From Hymenobacter telluris (GTDB lineage: Bacteria; Bacteroidota; Bacteroidia; Cytophagales; Hymenobacteraceae): a stretch of 64,000 nt of DNA. The stretch is taken from assembly GCF_017313265.1 (NCBI RefSeq), contig NZ_JAFLQZ010000015.1, positions 1 through 64,000 of the forward strand, read 5' to 3'. The notes beneath the pieces are model-generated. The model was not told the DNA's origin. It did not search any database and saw only the letters and a list, made by a program, of their open reading frames with translations. A program made the translations under genes and the position numbers. This document shows, piece by piece, positions 1 through 7,739 of the stretch; within the stretch, counting starts at the first letter, position 1; each line of letters opens with the position of its first letter.

Positions 1-94
1 AATCCGTTCCGCGACGAGCGAAGCGAGTTTCTACGCGTTAGCGCGGAGCCAGATACTCGCTTCGCTCGTCGCGGAACGGATTTCCGCGCTACAT
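1..94. repeat. Family A palindromic repeat (5' end cut by window)
   Basis: Two 28-base arms (1-28 and 55-82) are perfect reverse complements that begin AATCCGTTCCGCGACGAGC; the right arm continues into TTCCGCGCTACA. The same element recurs at 4933-5032, where the arms are 35 bases, so the left part of this copy probably begins before base 1. It lies just upstream of the tal-pgi start at 133. The transcript would form a long stem. Origin unknown; no mobile gene is nearby. Confidence 0.9.
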
Positions 95-132
95 ATTCGA
101 CCAATCCCCTCTTTCCACTCCATTCCCCTGTC

Positions 133-2970
133 ATGAACCCATTAGTTGCTATCCGCGAGTTCAACCAAAGCATCTGGCTTGACTTCATCCGTCGCAAAAT
201 TCTGATTAACGGTGAGTTGAAGCGCCGCATTGACCACGAGGCCCTGCGCGGCGTAACGTCCAACCCGGCCATCTTCGAGAAGGCCATTGGCGGTTCCGAC
301 GACTACGACGGCGCCATCAAAAGCCTGGCGCTGCAAAACAAAACCACCGACGAAATCTACACGGAGATGGTTATTGCCGACATTCAGCACGCCTGCGACC
401 TGTTCCGCCCGCTCTACGACAGCCACGACAACTCGTCCGACGGCTACGTGAGTTTGGAAGTGTCGCCGACGCTGGTTAACGACACCGAAGGCACCATCGA
501 GGAAGGCATGCGCTTCTGGAAAGCGGTGGACCGCCCGAACGTGATGATTAAGGTGCCGGCCACGCTGGAAGGCCTCCCCGCCATCCGCCGGCTCATTGCC
601 GAAGGTATCAACGTCAACGTAACCCTGATTTTCGGGTTGGAGCGTTACCGTTTGGTGGCCGAAGCCTACATATCGGGCCTCGAAGACCGGGTGAAAGCCG
701 GCCTGCCCCTCGACAACATCGACTCGGTAGCCAGCTTCTTCCTCAGCCGCATTGACGTGCTGATTGACCCGATGCTGGAAAAGATTGCCGCCGAAGGTGG
801 TGAGAAAGGCGAGCTGGCGCAGTCGATGGTGGGTGAAGTGGCCTTGTCGAGCGCCAAGCAAGCCTACCAGATTTACAAAGAGATATTCCAGGGTCCGCGC
901 TGGGAAGCCCTGCAAGCCAAGGGGGCCGACACGCAGCGCCTGTTGTGGGCCAGCACCGGCAACAAAAACCCGAAGTACGACGACCTGAAGTACATCGAGA
1001 ACCTGATTGGGCCGAACACGGTGAATACCGTACCGACCGAAACGCTCGACATTTTCCGGGAGAAAGGCCAGCCCGCCAACCGCCTGGAAGATGGCCTCGA
1101 CAAAGCTGCCGACGTGCTGCGCCGGCTGCCTGAATTGGGCATCAACCTGGAAGAGCAAACGCAGGCATTGGAAGAAGACGGCGCTAAAAAATTCAAGGAG
1201 CCCTTCGCCAAGCTGATGGACTCGATTGAGAAGAAGCGCGTAGAGGCGCTGAAACTCACCACGGCTCCGGCAGAGCTGGCGCTGGGCAAGTACCAGGCCG
1301 ATGTGGATGCCAAAGTGAAGGAGTTCAAGAGCAAGAACTTCACCGTAGGCTTCTGGAACAAGCAGGCCGATTTGTGGGTGCAGGACGCCGAAGGGCAGGA
1401 AAGCATCCGCAGCTTTATGGGCTGGTTGCGCGTGGCCGAAACGATGGTAGCGGCCGTGCCCGCCATCGAGCAGTTTGCGCAGGAAGTGAAGGACGCCGGC
1501 TTCAAGCACGTAGTAGTGATGGGCATGGGCGGCAGCACGATGGCGCCCATTGTGTTCAAGGAAAGCTTCGAGCAGGGCGCAAACGGCCTGCCCGTATCGG
1601 TACTCGACACCACCGACCCCACCACGGTGCGTCAGATTGAAGAGTCGGTGCCGCTGGCCGATACCTTGTTCATTGTGGCCAGCAAATCGGGCACCACGGC
1701 CGAGCCGCTGGCATTTGGCGACTATTTCTACGATAAAGTCAAGCAAATCAAAGGCGACAAAGCCGGCGAAAATTTCGTGGCCATTACCGACCCCGGCTCC
1801 AAGTTCGTGACGTCGGCCACGGCGCAGGGCTACCGCCACATCTTCCTGAACTTCGCCGAGGTAGGCGGCCGGTTCTCGGCCCTCACCTATTTCGGTTTGG
1901 TGCCGGCCGCCATGTACGGCTTGAGCACCGGCGAAATTCTGGGGCGTGCCATTCTGATGATGCGGGCCTGTGGCGCTTACGGCAACGTAGAGCAAAACCC
2001 CGGCGTGGAACTGGGCGTGGCGCTGGGTGTGCTGGCCAAGCAGGGCCGCGACAAGCTGACGCTGATTGTGCCGGAGTCGTTGAGCAGCTTCGGGCTGTGG
2101 CTGGAGCAGCTAACGGCCGAAAGCACCGGCAAGCAAGGCACCGGCATCATGCCGATTGCCGGCGAGCCGGTGCGGGAGCCCGCCCTGTACGGCAACGACC
2201 GGGTGTTTGTGTATGTGGGCTACCAGAACGAAGCAGACGAAGCCAACAAGCAGGCGCTGCAAGCCCTGGAGCAAGCTGGCCACCCCGTGGTGCGCATCAC
2301 GCTCGAAGATGCCTATGATTTCGGGCAGGAGTTTTTCCGCTGGGAAGTTGCCATTGCCGTGGCCAGCGCCGTGCTGGAAATCAACCCCTTCGACCAGCCC
2401 AACGTGCAAGCCGCCAAAACGGCCACCGATGCGCTGATGAAAGTGGTGGAAGAGCAAGGCAGCCTGCCCGAAGGCGACGCCCCGGTGGTAACCGAAAACG
2501 ATGTGGCGTACTACACCGCCGTATCGGGCGCCACGGCTACGGAGGTGCTGCAAGCCTTCTTCGACCAGGCCCAGCCCGGCAATTTCCTATGTTTGCAAGC
2601 CTACCTGACCGAAACGCCGAGCCTGAATAAGAGCCTCGACCAGTTCCGGACGCAGGTGCAGGAGCAGCTGCACATTGCCACGGCTTCGGGCTACGGGCCG
2701 CGCTTTTTGCACTCCACAGGGCAGTACCACAAGGGCGGCCCCAACAACGGGCTGTTCGTGCAGTTCACCAAAAACCACCCGCAGGACCTGCAACTGCCCG
2801 GCCGTTCCTACACGTTCGGTACGTTCCAGAACGCGCAGGCAGCCGGCGACCTGAAAGCCCTGCACGATTACGACCGTCGCACGTTGCACATCCACCTCGG
2901 CGACGATGCCGAGCAAGGGTTACAAACTGTGCTGGCGGCCCTGCAAGCCGCTACGCTGCGGGTTAATTAG
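133..2970 (+). CDS. Bifunctional transaldolase / glucose-6-phosphate isomerase
   Basis: A 945-residue fusion of two cytoplasmic sugar-phosphate enzymes. The N-terminal half (about 1-370) is transaldolase, with the VTSNPAIFEKA signature near residue 41 and the Schiff-base lysine in MIKVPAT (K140). The C-terminal half (about 400-940) is a phosphoglucose isomerase-type SIS protein, with MGMGGSTMAP and SKSGTTAEPL phospho-sugar binding motifs. Such Tal-Pgi fusions are known in several bacterial groups. It links the non-oxidative pentose phosphate pathway to glycolysis and suits the arabinose genes downstream in the window, whose product enters at xylulose 5-phosphate. The first ATG after the upstream palindrome was chosen; there is no clear Shine-Dalgarno site. 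The 3' end is followed directly by a long inverted repeat with a terminator. Confidence 0.96.
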   Translation: MNPLVAIREFNQSIWLDFIRRKILINGELKRRIDHEALRGVTSNPAIFEKAIGGSDDYDGAIKSLALQNKTTDEIYTEMVIADIQHACDLFRPLYDSHDNSSDGYVSLEVSPTLVNDTEGTIEEGMRFWKAVDRPNVMIKVPATLEGLPAIRRLIAEGINVNVTLIFGLERYRLVAEAYISGLEDRVKAGLPLDNIDSVASFFLSRIDVLIDPMLEKIAAEGGEKGELAQSMVGEVALSSAKQAYQIYKEIFQGPRWEALQAKGADTQRLLWASTGNKNPKYDDLKYIENLIGPNTVNTVPTETLDIFREKGQPANRLEDGLDKAADVLRRLPELGINLEEQTQALEEDGAKKFKEPFAKLMDSIEKKRVEALKLTTAPAELALGKYQADVDAKVKEFKSKNFTVGFWNKQADLWVQDAEGQESIRSFMGWLRVAETMVAAVPAIEQFAQEVKDAGFKHVVVMGMGGSTMAPIVFKESFEQGANGLPVSVLDTTDPTTVRQIEESVPLADTLFIVASKSGTTAEPLAFGDYFYDKVKQIKGDKAGENFVAITDPGSKFVTSATAQGYRHIFLNFAEVGGRFSALTYFGLVPAAMYGLSTGEILGRAILMMRACGAYGNVEQNPGVELGVALGVLAKQGRDKLTLIVPESLSSFGLWLEQLTAESTGKQGTGIMPIAGEPVREPALYGNDRVFVYVGYQNEADEANKQALQALEQAGHPVVRITLEDAYDFGQEFFRWEVAIAVASAVLEINPFDQPNVQAAKTATDALMKVVEEQGSLPEGDAPVVTENDVAYYTAVSGATATEVLQAFFDQAQPGNFLCLQAYLTETPSLNKSLDQFRTQVQEQLHIATASGYGPRFLHSTGQYHKGGPNNGLFVQFTKNHPQDLQLPGRSYTFGTFQNAQAAGDLKALHDYDRRTLHIHLGDDAEQGLQTVLAALQAATLRVN

Positions 2971-2971
2971 G

Positions 2972-3252
2972 GCCTCACCCCCCGGCCCCCTCTCCTAGGG
3001 GAGAGGGGGAGCCAGACGACCGTAGCGCCGCCCCGCCGGCTCGCGCCTTCGGAACGGCTACCAGCATATATATCATCACTAGTTAAAAAGGCCTGTAGTT
3101 ATTGCTACAGGCCTTTTTAGCTTTCTAATCCTCGCCTTACTGCCTAGCATCTAGTTTATTCGGTAGCCGTTCCGGAGGCGTGAGCCGACGGGGCGGCGCT
3201 ACGGTCGTTTGGCTCCCCCTCTCCCCTAGGAGAGGGGGCCGGGGGGTGAGGC
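2972..3252. repeat. Stop-to-stop long inverted repeat (family E) with internal terminator
   Basis: Arms of about 91 bases (2972-3063 and 3162-3252) are nearly perfect reverse complements. They fill the gap between the stop codon of tal-pgi (ends 2970) and the stop of the convergent GH39-like gene (from 3252). The outer part carries the CTCACCCCC / CCCCCTCTCC sequence also seen at 34082-34196. A separate terminator hairpin sits in the loop. Confidence 0.9.
3085..3118. terminator. Bidirectional terminator between convergent genes
   Basis: AAAAAGGCCTGTAG and CTACAGGCCTTTTT form a perfect stem with a short loop and a T run on each strand, placed between two convergent genes. It should end both tal-pgi and the GH39-like transcript. 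Confidence 0.9.
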
Positions 3253-5063
3253 TACCACGTCAGCCGCAACAATGAAACGCCCTGCCGAGGCAGCGTGACG
3301 TGCAGGGTGGTTTTGCCATCTTTGGTTTTCACCCAGGTCGGCGAATCGAGCAGGGCCAGCTGGCCGGCTTGCTCTAGCTGGGTGCGCTGGGTGGCCGATA
3401 CATTTTGCGGGGAGCCCATTTGCTGCCACGTGGTGTAGGAGTTGCTGTGCGTACCGTCGATGCGGTAATGTTGCACTAGGGCTTGCGACGCGGCTAGGTT
3501 TTGCAGCTCGATTTCCACCTCGGAAGCTGCGGCGGGCAGGTCGTCGTTGTGGTAGTTCCAGACCAGCACGTTTGCCGAGCGGCCATCGGTGGAGGCCAGG
3601 GCGCTGATGTCGGGGCGCTGGGTTTGCTGGCCCTGGCGCACGTCCTGCAACGACAGCGCCGTGGGGTTGCTGACGGCTACGCGCTGCCCGCCCATCAAAC
3701 CCAGCATCCGGAACACGTTGAGCACCGGCTTATCAACGCCATTGGTGGCCAGGTCGCGGAAGCCGGCAAACCAGGGCTGGTTTTCAAACTCGAACGACCA
3801 GCTGACCGCGCCCAGCAGGTTCACCTTATATTCGTCGGCCAGCTCGTAGAGATGCGCGTAGGCGGCGGCGGTGTAGCTGGAATACATGGTGCCGTTGCGG
3901 TAGGCGTTTTCCGGGCTCAACTCCACGGAGCAGGCCGCGCAGCCTTCGGGGTCGTTTTCGCCGATGATGATGGGCAGCCCCTTGTACTGCGGAAACGAGG
4001 CCACGATTTTGAAGCCTTCGGTAAGGTCCTTGAACTGGGTGCCCATGTTCATGCGCACGTGACCGTCTACCACTTTCGGGCCGCCTTTGGCGTGGAAGGT
4101 GATGAAATCGAGGCGGGTGCCGGTTTTGCCGGTGGCGTAGTTGGTGCCGGTGGCGCAATGCTGCAGGAAATTGCGCAGGAAGTCGGCGGCTTTGTCCCAA
4201 CCGGGGCCGGTGGTTTCGGGGCCGCCGAGCTGGGCGCCGGGGCAGGCGCGGTGCACAGCTTCCTCGGTGTAATCGAAGAGCTTGCTATACTCTTCGGGCG
4301 TGCCTTTCCAGTAGCCGATGTTGGGCTCGTTCCACAGCTCCCAGGGCCAGGTTTTCACCTCGGCCTCGCCGTAGCGCGCCACGCAGTGCTTCACCCACTG
4401 GTACACCAGCTCGCTCCATTTCTTGTAGTCCTTGGGCGGGTAGGCCCAGCCGGTGTAGATGTCGTTGTAGTTGTCGCCGGGCTTCCAGTGGTGGCGGTAG
4501 GGCACCGGCTTGCTCGACAGCGCCTCGGGCATGAACCCGATTTGGGCAATGGGTTTCATGCCGCGCGCCAGGTAGGTATCGAAAATCTGGTCGGCAATTT
4601 TCCAGTTGTAGATGGGCCGGCCTTTCTTGTCTTCGGTGTAGGCGTTGGTGGAACCCCACTTGAGGGCGGGCGTACCGTCGCCGGTGGTAAGCAGGTTGTG
4701 GGTGCGCACGTACACGGTGCTGGGGCTGAGGGCCGCCAGCTCGGTGAGCAGCTTCTGCCCATCCTTCATGTAGGTGTAGTTGGGCTCGTCGTACCCAAAG
4801 TAGGCCCACATCGGGTACAGCGGGCCTTTCGGCTTCGCCAAATCCACCTGCATGGTAACGGGTGCGGCGGGCGTTTGAGCCTTGGCGGAAACAGCGGCCA
4901 GCAACAGCAAGCAAACGGCAGAAAGAATGGCGGCGCGGAAATCCGTTCCGCGACGAGCAACGCGAGTATCCGGTACCGCACCATGCGCGCAGGAACTCGC
5001 GTTGCTCGTCGCGGAACGGATTTCCGCGCTACAGGTGGTATAGGAAGCGGAAGCTTTTTGCAT
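3252..5063 (-). CDS. Secreted GH39-like glycoside hydrolase with palindrome insert in the signal region
   Basis: A 603-residue secreted TIM-barrel glycosidase, closest in look to GH39 beta-xylosidases. WELWNEPN carries the likely acid/base E246, and IIIGENDPEG (E369) the likely nucleophile; GH39 usually has a different sequence around the nucleophile, so the family call is provisional. A C-terminal beta domain follows (about 480-603). The start at 5063 gives MQKASASYTT, then residues 11-44 encoded entirely by the family A palindrome (4933-5032), then a normal hydrophobic core AILSAVCLLLLAAVSAKAQ. Removing the insert would restore an ordinary signal peptide. The longer reading to 5135 adds only an unlikely N-terminus. 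A LacI-type operator candidate lies 68 bases upstream, shared with the divergent MFS gene. Substrate is unknown; beta-xyloside is a guess from the family. Confidence 0.85.
   Translation of the reverse strand: MQKASASYTTCSAEIRSATSNASSCAHGAVPDTRVARRGTDFRAAILSAVCLLLLAAVSAKAQTPAAPVTMQVDLAKPKGPLYPMWAYFGYDEPNYTYMKDGQKLLTELAALSPSTVYVRTHNLLTTGDGTPALKWGSTNAYTEDKKGRPIYNWKIADQIFDTYLARGMKPIAQIGFMPEALSSKPVPYRHHWKPGDNYNDIYTGWAYPPKDYKKWSELVYQWVKHCVARYGEAEVKTWPWELWNEPNIGYWKGTPEEYSKLFDYTEEAVHRACPGAQLGGPETTGPGWDKAADFLRNFLQHCATGTNYATGKTGTRLDFITFHAKGGPKVVDGHVRMNMGTQFKDLTEGFKIVASFPQYKGLPIIIGENDPEGCAACSVELSPENAYRNGTMYSSYTAAAYAHLYELADEYKVNLLGAVSWSFEFENQPWFAGFRDLATNGVDKPVLNVFRMLGLMGGQRVAVSNPTALSLQDVRQGQQTQRPDISALASTDGRSANVLVWNYHNDDLPAAASEVEIELQNLAASQALVQHYRIDGTHSNSYTTWQQMGSPQNVSATQRTQLEQAGQLALLDSPTWVKTKDGKTTLHVTLPRQGVSLLRLTW
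4933..5032. repeat. Family A palindromic repeat inside a coding region
   Basis: Arms 4933-4967 and 4995-5029 (35 bases) are perfect reverse complements and match the element at 1-94, including the TTCCGCGCTACA tail. The copy lies inside the N-terminal coding region of the GH39-like gene, keeps the reading frame and contains no stop in that frame. It encodes about 34 residues just before the hydrophobic signal core. Confidence 0.93.
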
Positions 5064-5130
5064 ACAAGGGTGGGGTGGGGATTGGGAAAGAAAGGACGCT
5101 TGCAGCAAGCTACCATTCCTGCTAGCCAAA

Positions 5131-5144
5131 CACAACCGATTGTG
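5131..5144. promoter_or_regulatory. LacI-type operator candidate (GH39-like / MFS)
   Basis: CACAACCGATTGTG has the form CACAA-N-CG-N-TTGTG, matching the site at 31014-31029 and the perfect palindrome at 23149-23162. It lies in the divergent gap between the GH39-like start (5063) and the MFS start (5183), just upstream of the MFS -7 box. Regulator assignment to the LacI protein at 35558 is inferred. Confidence 0.55.
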
Positions 5145-5154
5145 TGCCTACGCG

Positions 5155-5162
5155 TACCTTTG
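5155..5162 (+). promoter_or_regulatory. Bacteroidota -7 promoter box for the MFS gene
   Basis: TACCTTTG fits the Bacteroidota -7 consensus TAnnTTTG exactly, 21 bases before the MFS ATG. A TTG lies upstream at 5140-5142, but the spacing is shorter than the usual -33 distance, so only the -7 box is well supported. Confidence 0.5.
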
Positions 5163-5182
5163 CCGCCATTTAATCCTTGCGC

Positions 5183-6343
5183 ATGTCCGTTTCCCCCATC
5201 AAAAGCCGAATTGCCGTAGCGGCCATTTTCTTTCTAGCGGGCATCTGCTTCGCCAGCTGGGCCTCCCGCATTCCGGATATCAGCCTGAAGCTGGGCTTGA
5301 GCGAAGGCGACATTGGGCAGCTACTACTCGCTATGCCGGTGGGCTCGATGGTGGCACTGCCGCTGGCCGGGTGGCTGGTGCACAGCTGGGGCAGCCGCAC
5401 GGTGGTACTGATAGCCGCGGCGTTGTACTCCGTTTTTCTGCCGCTGCTGGGCTGGGCCAACTCGTTCTGGACGCTGGCCCCGGCGCTGGCGCTGTTTGGC
5501 TTTGCCGGCAACCTGGTGAATGTATCCGTCAACACGCAGGCAATCAACGTGCAGGCGCACTACGGTAAGCCCATCATGGGGTCGTTTCATGGGCTGTGGA
5601 GTTTGGCGGGCTTTCTGGGTGGGGCGCTCGGCACGTTGCTGATTGGCTGGCACCAGTCGCCCCTCTCCCACTTTCTGCTGGTGGCAGGCCTGGGGCTGCT
5701 CATTGTTCTGGGGGCCCACCCGTTCACCGTGCGCCAGGATGCCGGCTCTGAAGCCGGCGGCATGAGCTTGCGCCGCCCCGACCCCTACCTGCTGCGCATT
5801 GGCCTGATTGCGTTTTGCGGGATGCTCTGCGAAGGCTGCATGTTCGATTGGAGCGGCGTGTATTTCCAGCGCGTCGTGCAGCCGAGTGCGGCCTGGGTTA
5901 CGAGTGGCTACGTGGCCTGCATGAGCACCATGGCGCTGGGCCGCTTCATTTCCGACTACCTCACCCACCGGTTCGGGGCCGCCCGAATGCTGCAACTCAG
6001 TAGCGCGCTTATCACCAGTGGGCTGCTGCTTGCTATTCTGTTTCCGTACCTGGGGACGGCTATTGTGGGGTTTCTGCTGGTGGGCTTCGGCATTGCCTCG
6101 GTTACGCCGTTGGCCTACACCGCAGCCGGCCAGGCGGGCACGGTGTCGCCGGGCGTGGCGCTGGCGCTGGTTTCCACCATCGGCTACTTTGGGTTTCTGC
6201 TCGGGCCTCCTTTGATTGGCTTGCTGGGTGAAGCGTTCAGCCTGCGGATTTCCTTCGCGCTGGTAGCCGTGATGGGCGCGGCCGTGGGCATACTGGCCGC
6301 CGGCATTGCAGTCAAGCCTAAGCCGGTGCCTACGTCGGGCTAG
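5183..6343 (+). CDS. MFS transporter (YbjJ/fucose-permease-like)
   Basis: A 386-residue inner-membrane major facilitator with about 12 hydrophobic segments, beginning IAVAAIFFLAGICFASWASRIP. The SRIPD motif after the first helix, SFHGLWSLAGFLGG mid-protein and the TPLAYTAAG segment resemble the YbjJ group of sugar/efflux MFS proteins. The ATG at 5183 was preferred over a TTG six bases earlier. It stands alone on its strand, divergent from the GH39-like enzyme, with a shared LacI-type site between them, which suggests uptake of a sugar released by that enzyme. Substrate not determinable from sequence. Confidence 0.85.
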   Translation: MSVSPIKSRIAVAAIFFLAGICFASWASRIPDISLKLGLSEGDIGQLLLAMPVGSMVALPLAGWLVHSWGSRTVVLIAAALYSVFLPLLGWANSFWTLAPALALFGFAGNLVNVSVNTQAINVQAHYGKPIMGSFHGLWSLAGFLGGALGTLLIGWHQSPLSHFLLVAGLGLLIVLGAHPFTVRQDAGSEAGGMSLRRPDPYLLRIGLIAFCGMLCEGCMFDWSGVYFQRVVQPSAAWVTSGYVACMSTMALGRFISDYLTHRFGAARMLQLSSALITSGLLLAILFPYLGTAIVGFLLVGFGIASVTPLAYTAAGQAGTVSPGVALALVSTIGYFGFLLGPPLIGLLGEAFSLRISFALVAVMGAAVGILAAGIAVKPKPVPTSG

Positions 6344-6370
6344 TGGCCGTTTAAGTTATTCAAGCAAGTC

Positions 6371-6474
6371 GTCGGAACGGTGTAGAGACGCATACTTGCG
6401 TCTCGTCGTTGAACAGAGTCGGCCGAACGGCGCGCTCGACGAGACGCAACTATGCGTCTCTACACCGTTCCGAC
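6371..6474. repeat. Family B inverted repeat between convergent genes
   Basis: 38-base arms (6371-6408, 6437-6474) are reverse complements with one mismatch and contain GGTGTAGAGACGCATACTTG. The gap lies between the MFS stop and the Gfo/Idh stop. The same arm recurs at 12103-12190 and as a single arm at 13362-13386. Confidence 0.9.
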
Positions 6475-6521
6475 AACTTGCTCACTTAATCAGCTTCTCA
6501 GGGTTTCAAGCCAGCCGGTAG

Positions 6522-7739
6522 TTAGCTGAAATTGAACTCGGGCCGCCACTTCTCGATGGTGTGGTTGTAGATGGCCTGATTGGCTAGGTACACGGCGCAC
6601 GCCACCCGCGCCCCTGTATATACATTGGAATCGGGCAGCTTCTTGTCTTGCACGGCCTTGTAAAAATCGTTCAGCGCGTACCAGGAGCCATCTTTCAACG
6701 GCTCGGTGGTGATGGGAATGCCACCGTTTTTGTCCCAGGTGATTTTGGTGGCACCCGTCACGCCGTCCACGGTGCCGTATTGCTTCAGGGTTTCCTTTTC
6801 GGGGTAGTAAATGCCTTGGTCGATGAGCAGGGAAATGGTGCCTTTCGTGCCTTTGAGCTTGAACAAGTACCCGTCGCGGGCGTTGCCGCAGGTGGCCCCG
6901 AAGTTACCCACCATACCCTCACGGGCGTAGCGCACCATCACTTGCACGTTGTCGTAGGTTTCACGGCCGTCTTTGTAGTAGTCGATGCCGCCGGTGCCGA
7001 ATATTTCATCGGGGGTGGTATTGAAGGCCCAGTGGATGAAGTCGAGCTGGTGCGAGAGCAGTTCGGCGGCCAGGCCCCCGGAGTATTCGCGGTACATGCG
7101 CCAGTTTATTTTGCGCTCCAGGCTCGGCTCAGGCACGGGCCGCCGCCAACTGCCGTTCCGGTCCCACCGGCAGTCAATCTGCGTCACCTTGCCCAAATAG
7201 CCCTGGTCTATCATCTCCTTAACCCGGTAGTAGAGCGGCGAGTAGCGGTACTGGTGCCCAACTTGCAGAATCTGGCGGGGGCGCTGCTGGGCCAGCGTCA
7301 CGAGTTCCGTGGCCTGCTCGATGTTGTGGGTCATCGTTTTTTCCAGGTACACCTGCTTGCCCGCCAGCAGCGCCGCCTTCGCCACCGCAAAATGCAGGTT
7401 CAGCGGCACCGAAATAATAACGGCGTCTACGTTGCGGGCCTCCAGCAGGGCGCGGTAGTCGGCGTAGGTTTTGGCTTTGCTGGCCGCCCCTATCTTTTGG
7501 GCATCGCGCAAACGGAAAGGCAGCTCGTCGCACAGCGCCGTTACTTCGTACTTATCGGGGAGCTCCTGCAAGATTTTGAGCAGACCGGTGCCCCGGTCGC
7601 CGCAGCCAATAATGCCGATTCTGAGTTTGTCGCCAGCTACGGAAGTTGCAAAAGCTTCGGTTAGCTGGGTGCCCAGCAATAGGCCGCCAGTTAGCAGGCC
7701 CGTGGTTTTCAGAAAGTCACGTCTTGGAAGGTGAATCAT
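6522..7739 (-). CDS. TAT-exported Gfo/Idh/MocA oxidoreductase with ApbE flavinylation motif
   Basis: A 405-residue protein with a twin-arginine signal (RRDFLKTTGLLTGG, residues 6-19), then a Rossmann domain starting RIGIIGCGDRGTG (40-52) and a Gfo/Idh C-terminal domain. The family's usual EKP catalytic motif reads EKT here (133-135). Residues 325-331 are DGVTGAT, an exact match to the ApbE target motif D-x-x-S/T-G-A-S/T, with T331 as predicted FMN acceptor (codon 6747-6749). Its start overlaps the stop of the apbE gene by 4 bases (ATGA), so the two are translationally coupled. Together these predict a periplasmic NAD(P)-domain sugar oxidoreductase carrying covalent FMN. Substrate unknown; glycoside oxidation is the family's common role. 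Confidence 0.93.
   Translation of the reverse strand: MIHLPRRDFLKTTGLLTGGLLLGTQLTEAFATSVAGDKLRIGIIGCGDRGTGLLKILQELPDKYEVTALCDELPFRLRDAQKIGAASKAKTYADYRALLEARNVDAVIISVPLNLHFAVAKAALLAGKQVYLEKTMTHNIEQATELVTLAQQRPRQILQVGHQYRYSPLYYRVKEMIDQGYLGKVTQIDCRWDRNGSWRRPVPEPSLERKINWRMYREYSGGLAAELLSHQLDFIHWAFNTTPDEIFGTGGIDYYKDGRETYDNVQVMVRYAREGMVGNFGATCGNARDGYLFKLKGTKGTISLLIDQGIYYPEKETLKQYGTVDGVTGATKITWDKNGGIPITTEPLKDGSWYALNDFYKAVQDKKLPDSNVYTGARVACAVYLANQAIYNHTIEKWRPEFNFS
6747..6767 (-). other. Predicted FMN attachment site (DGVTGAT) in the Gfo/Idh protein
   Basis: These codons read D-G-V-T-G-A-T (residues 325-331). This is the consensus seen in NqrC/RnfG-type and other ApbE substrates, where the last S/T carries FMN by a phosphoester bond. 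The apbE gene is the overlapping upstream neighbour. The other two Gfo/Idh proteins in the window (10737, 42814) lack the motif. Confidence 0.7.

Noticed and set aside
142-1995. 617-codon frame opposite the tal-pgi gene
   Set aside because: Low-complexity antisense frame; the sense strand gives a full-length two-domain enzyme.
3501-5219. 572-codon open reading frame on the + strand opposite the GH39-like gene
   Set aside because: Antisense shadow of a GC-rich gene: Gly/Val/His-rich composition with no domain, while the minus strand encodes a recognisable glycosidase.
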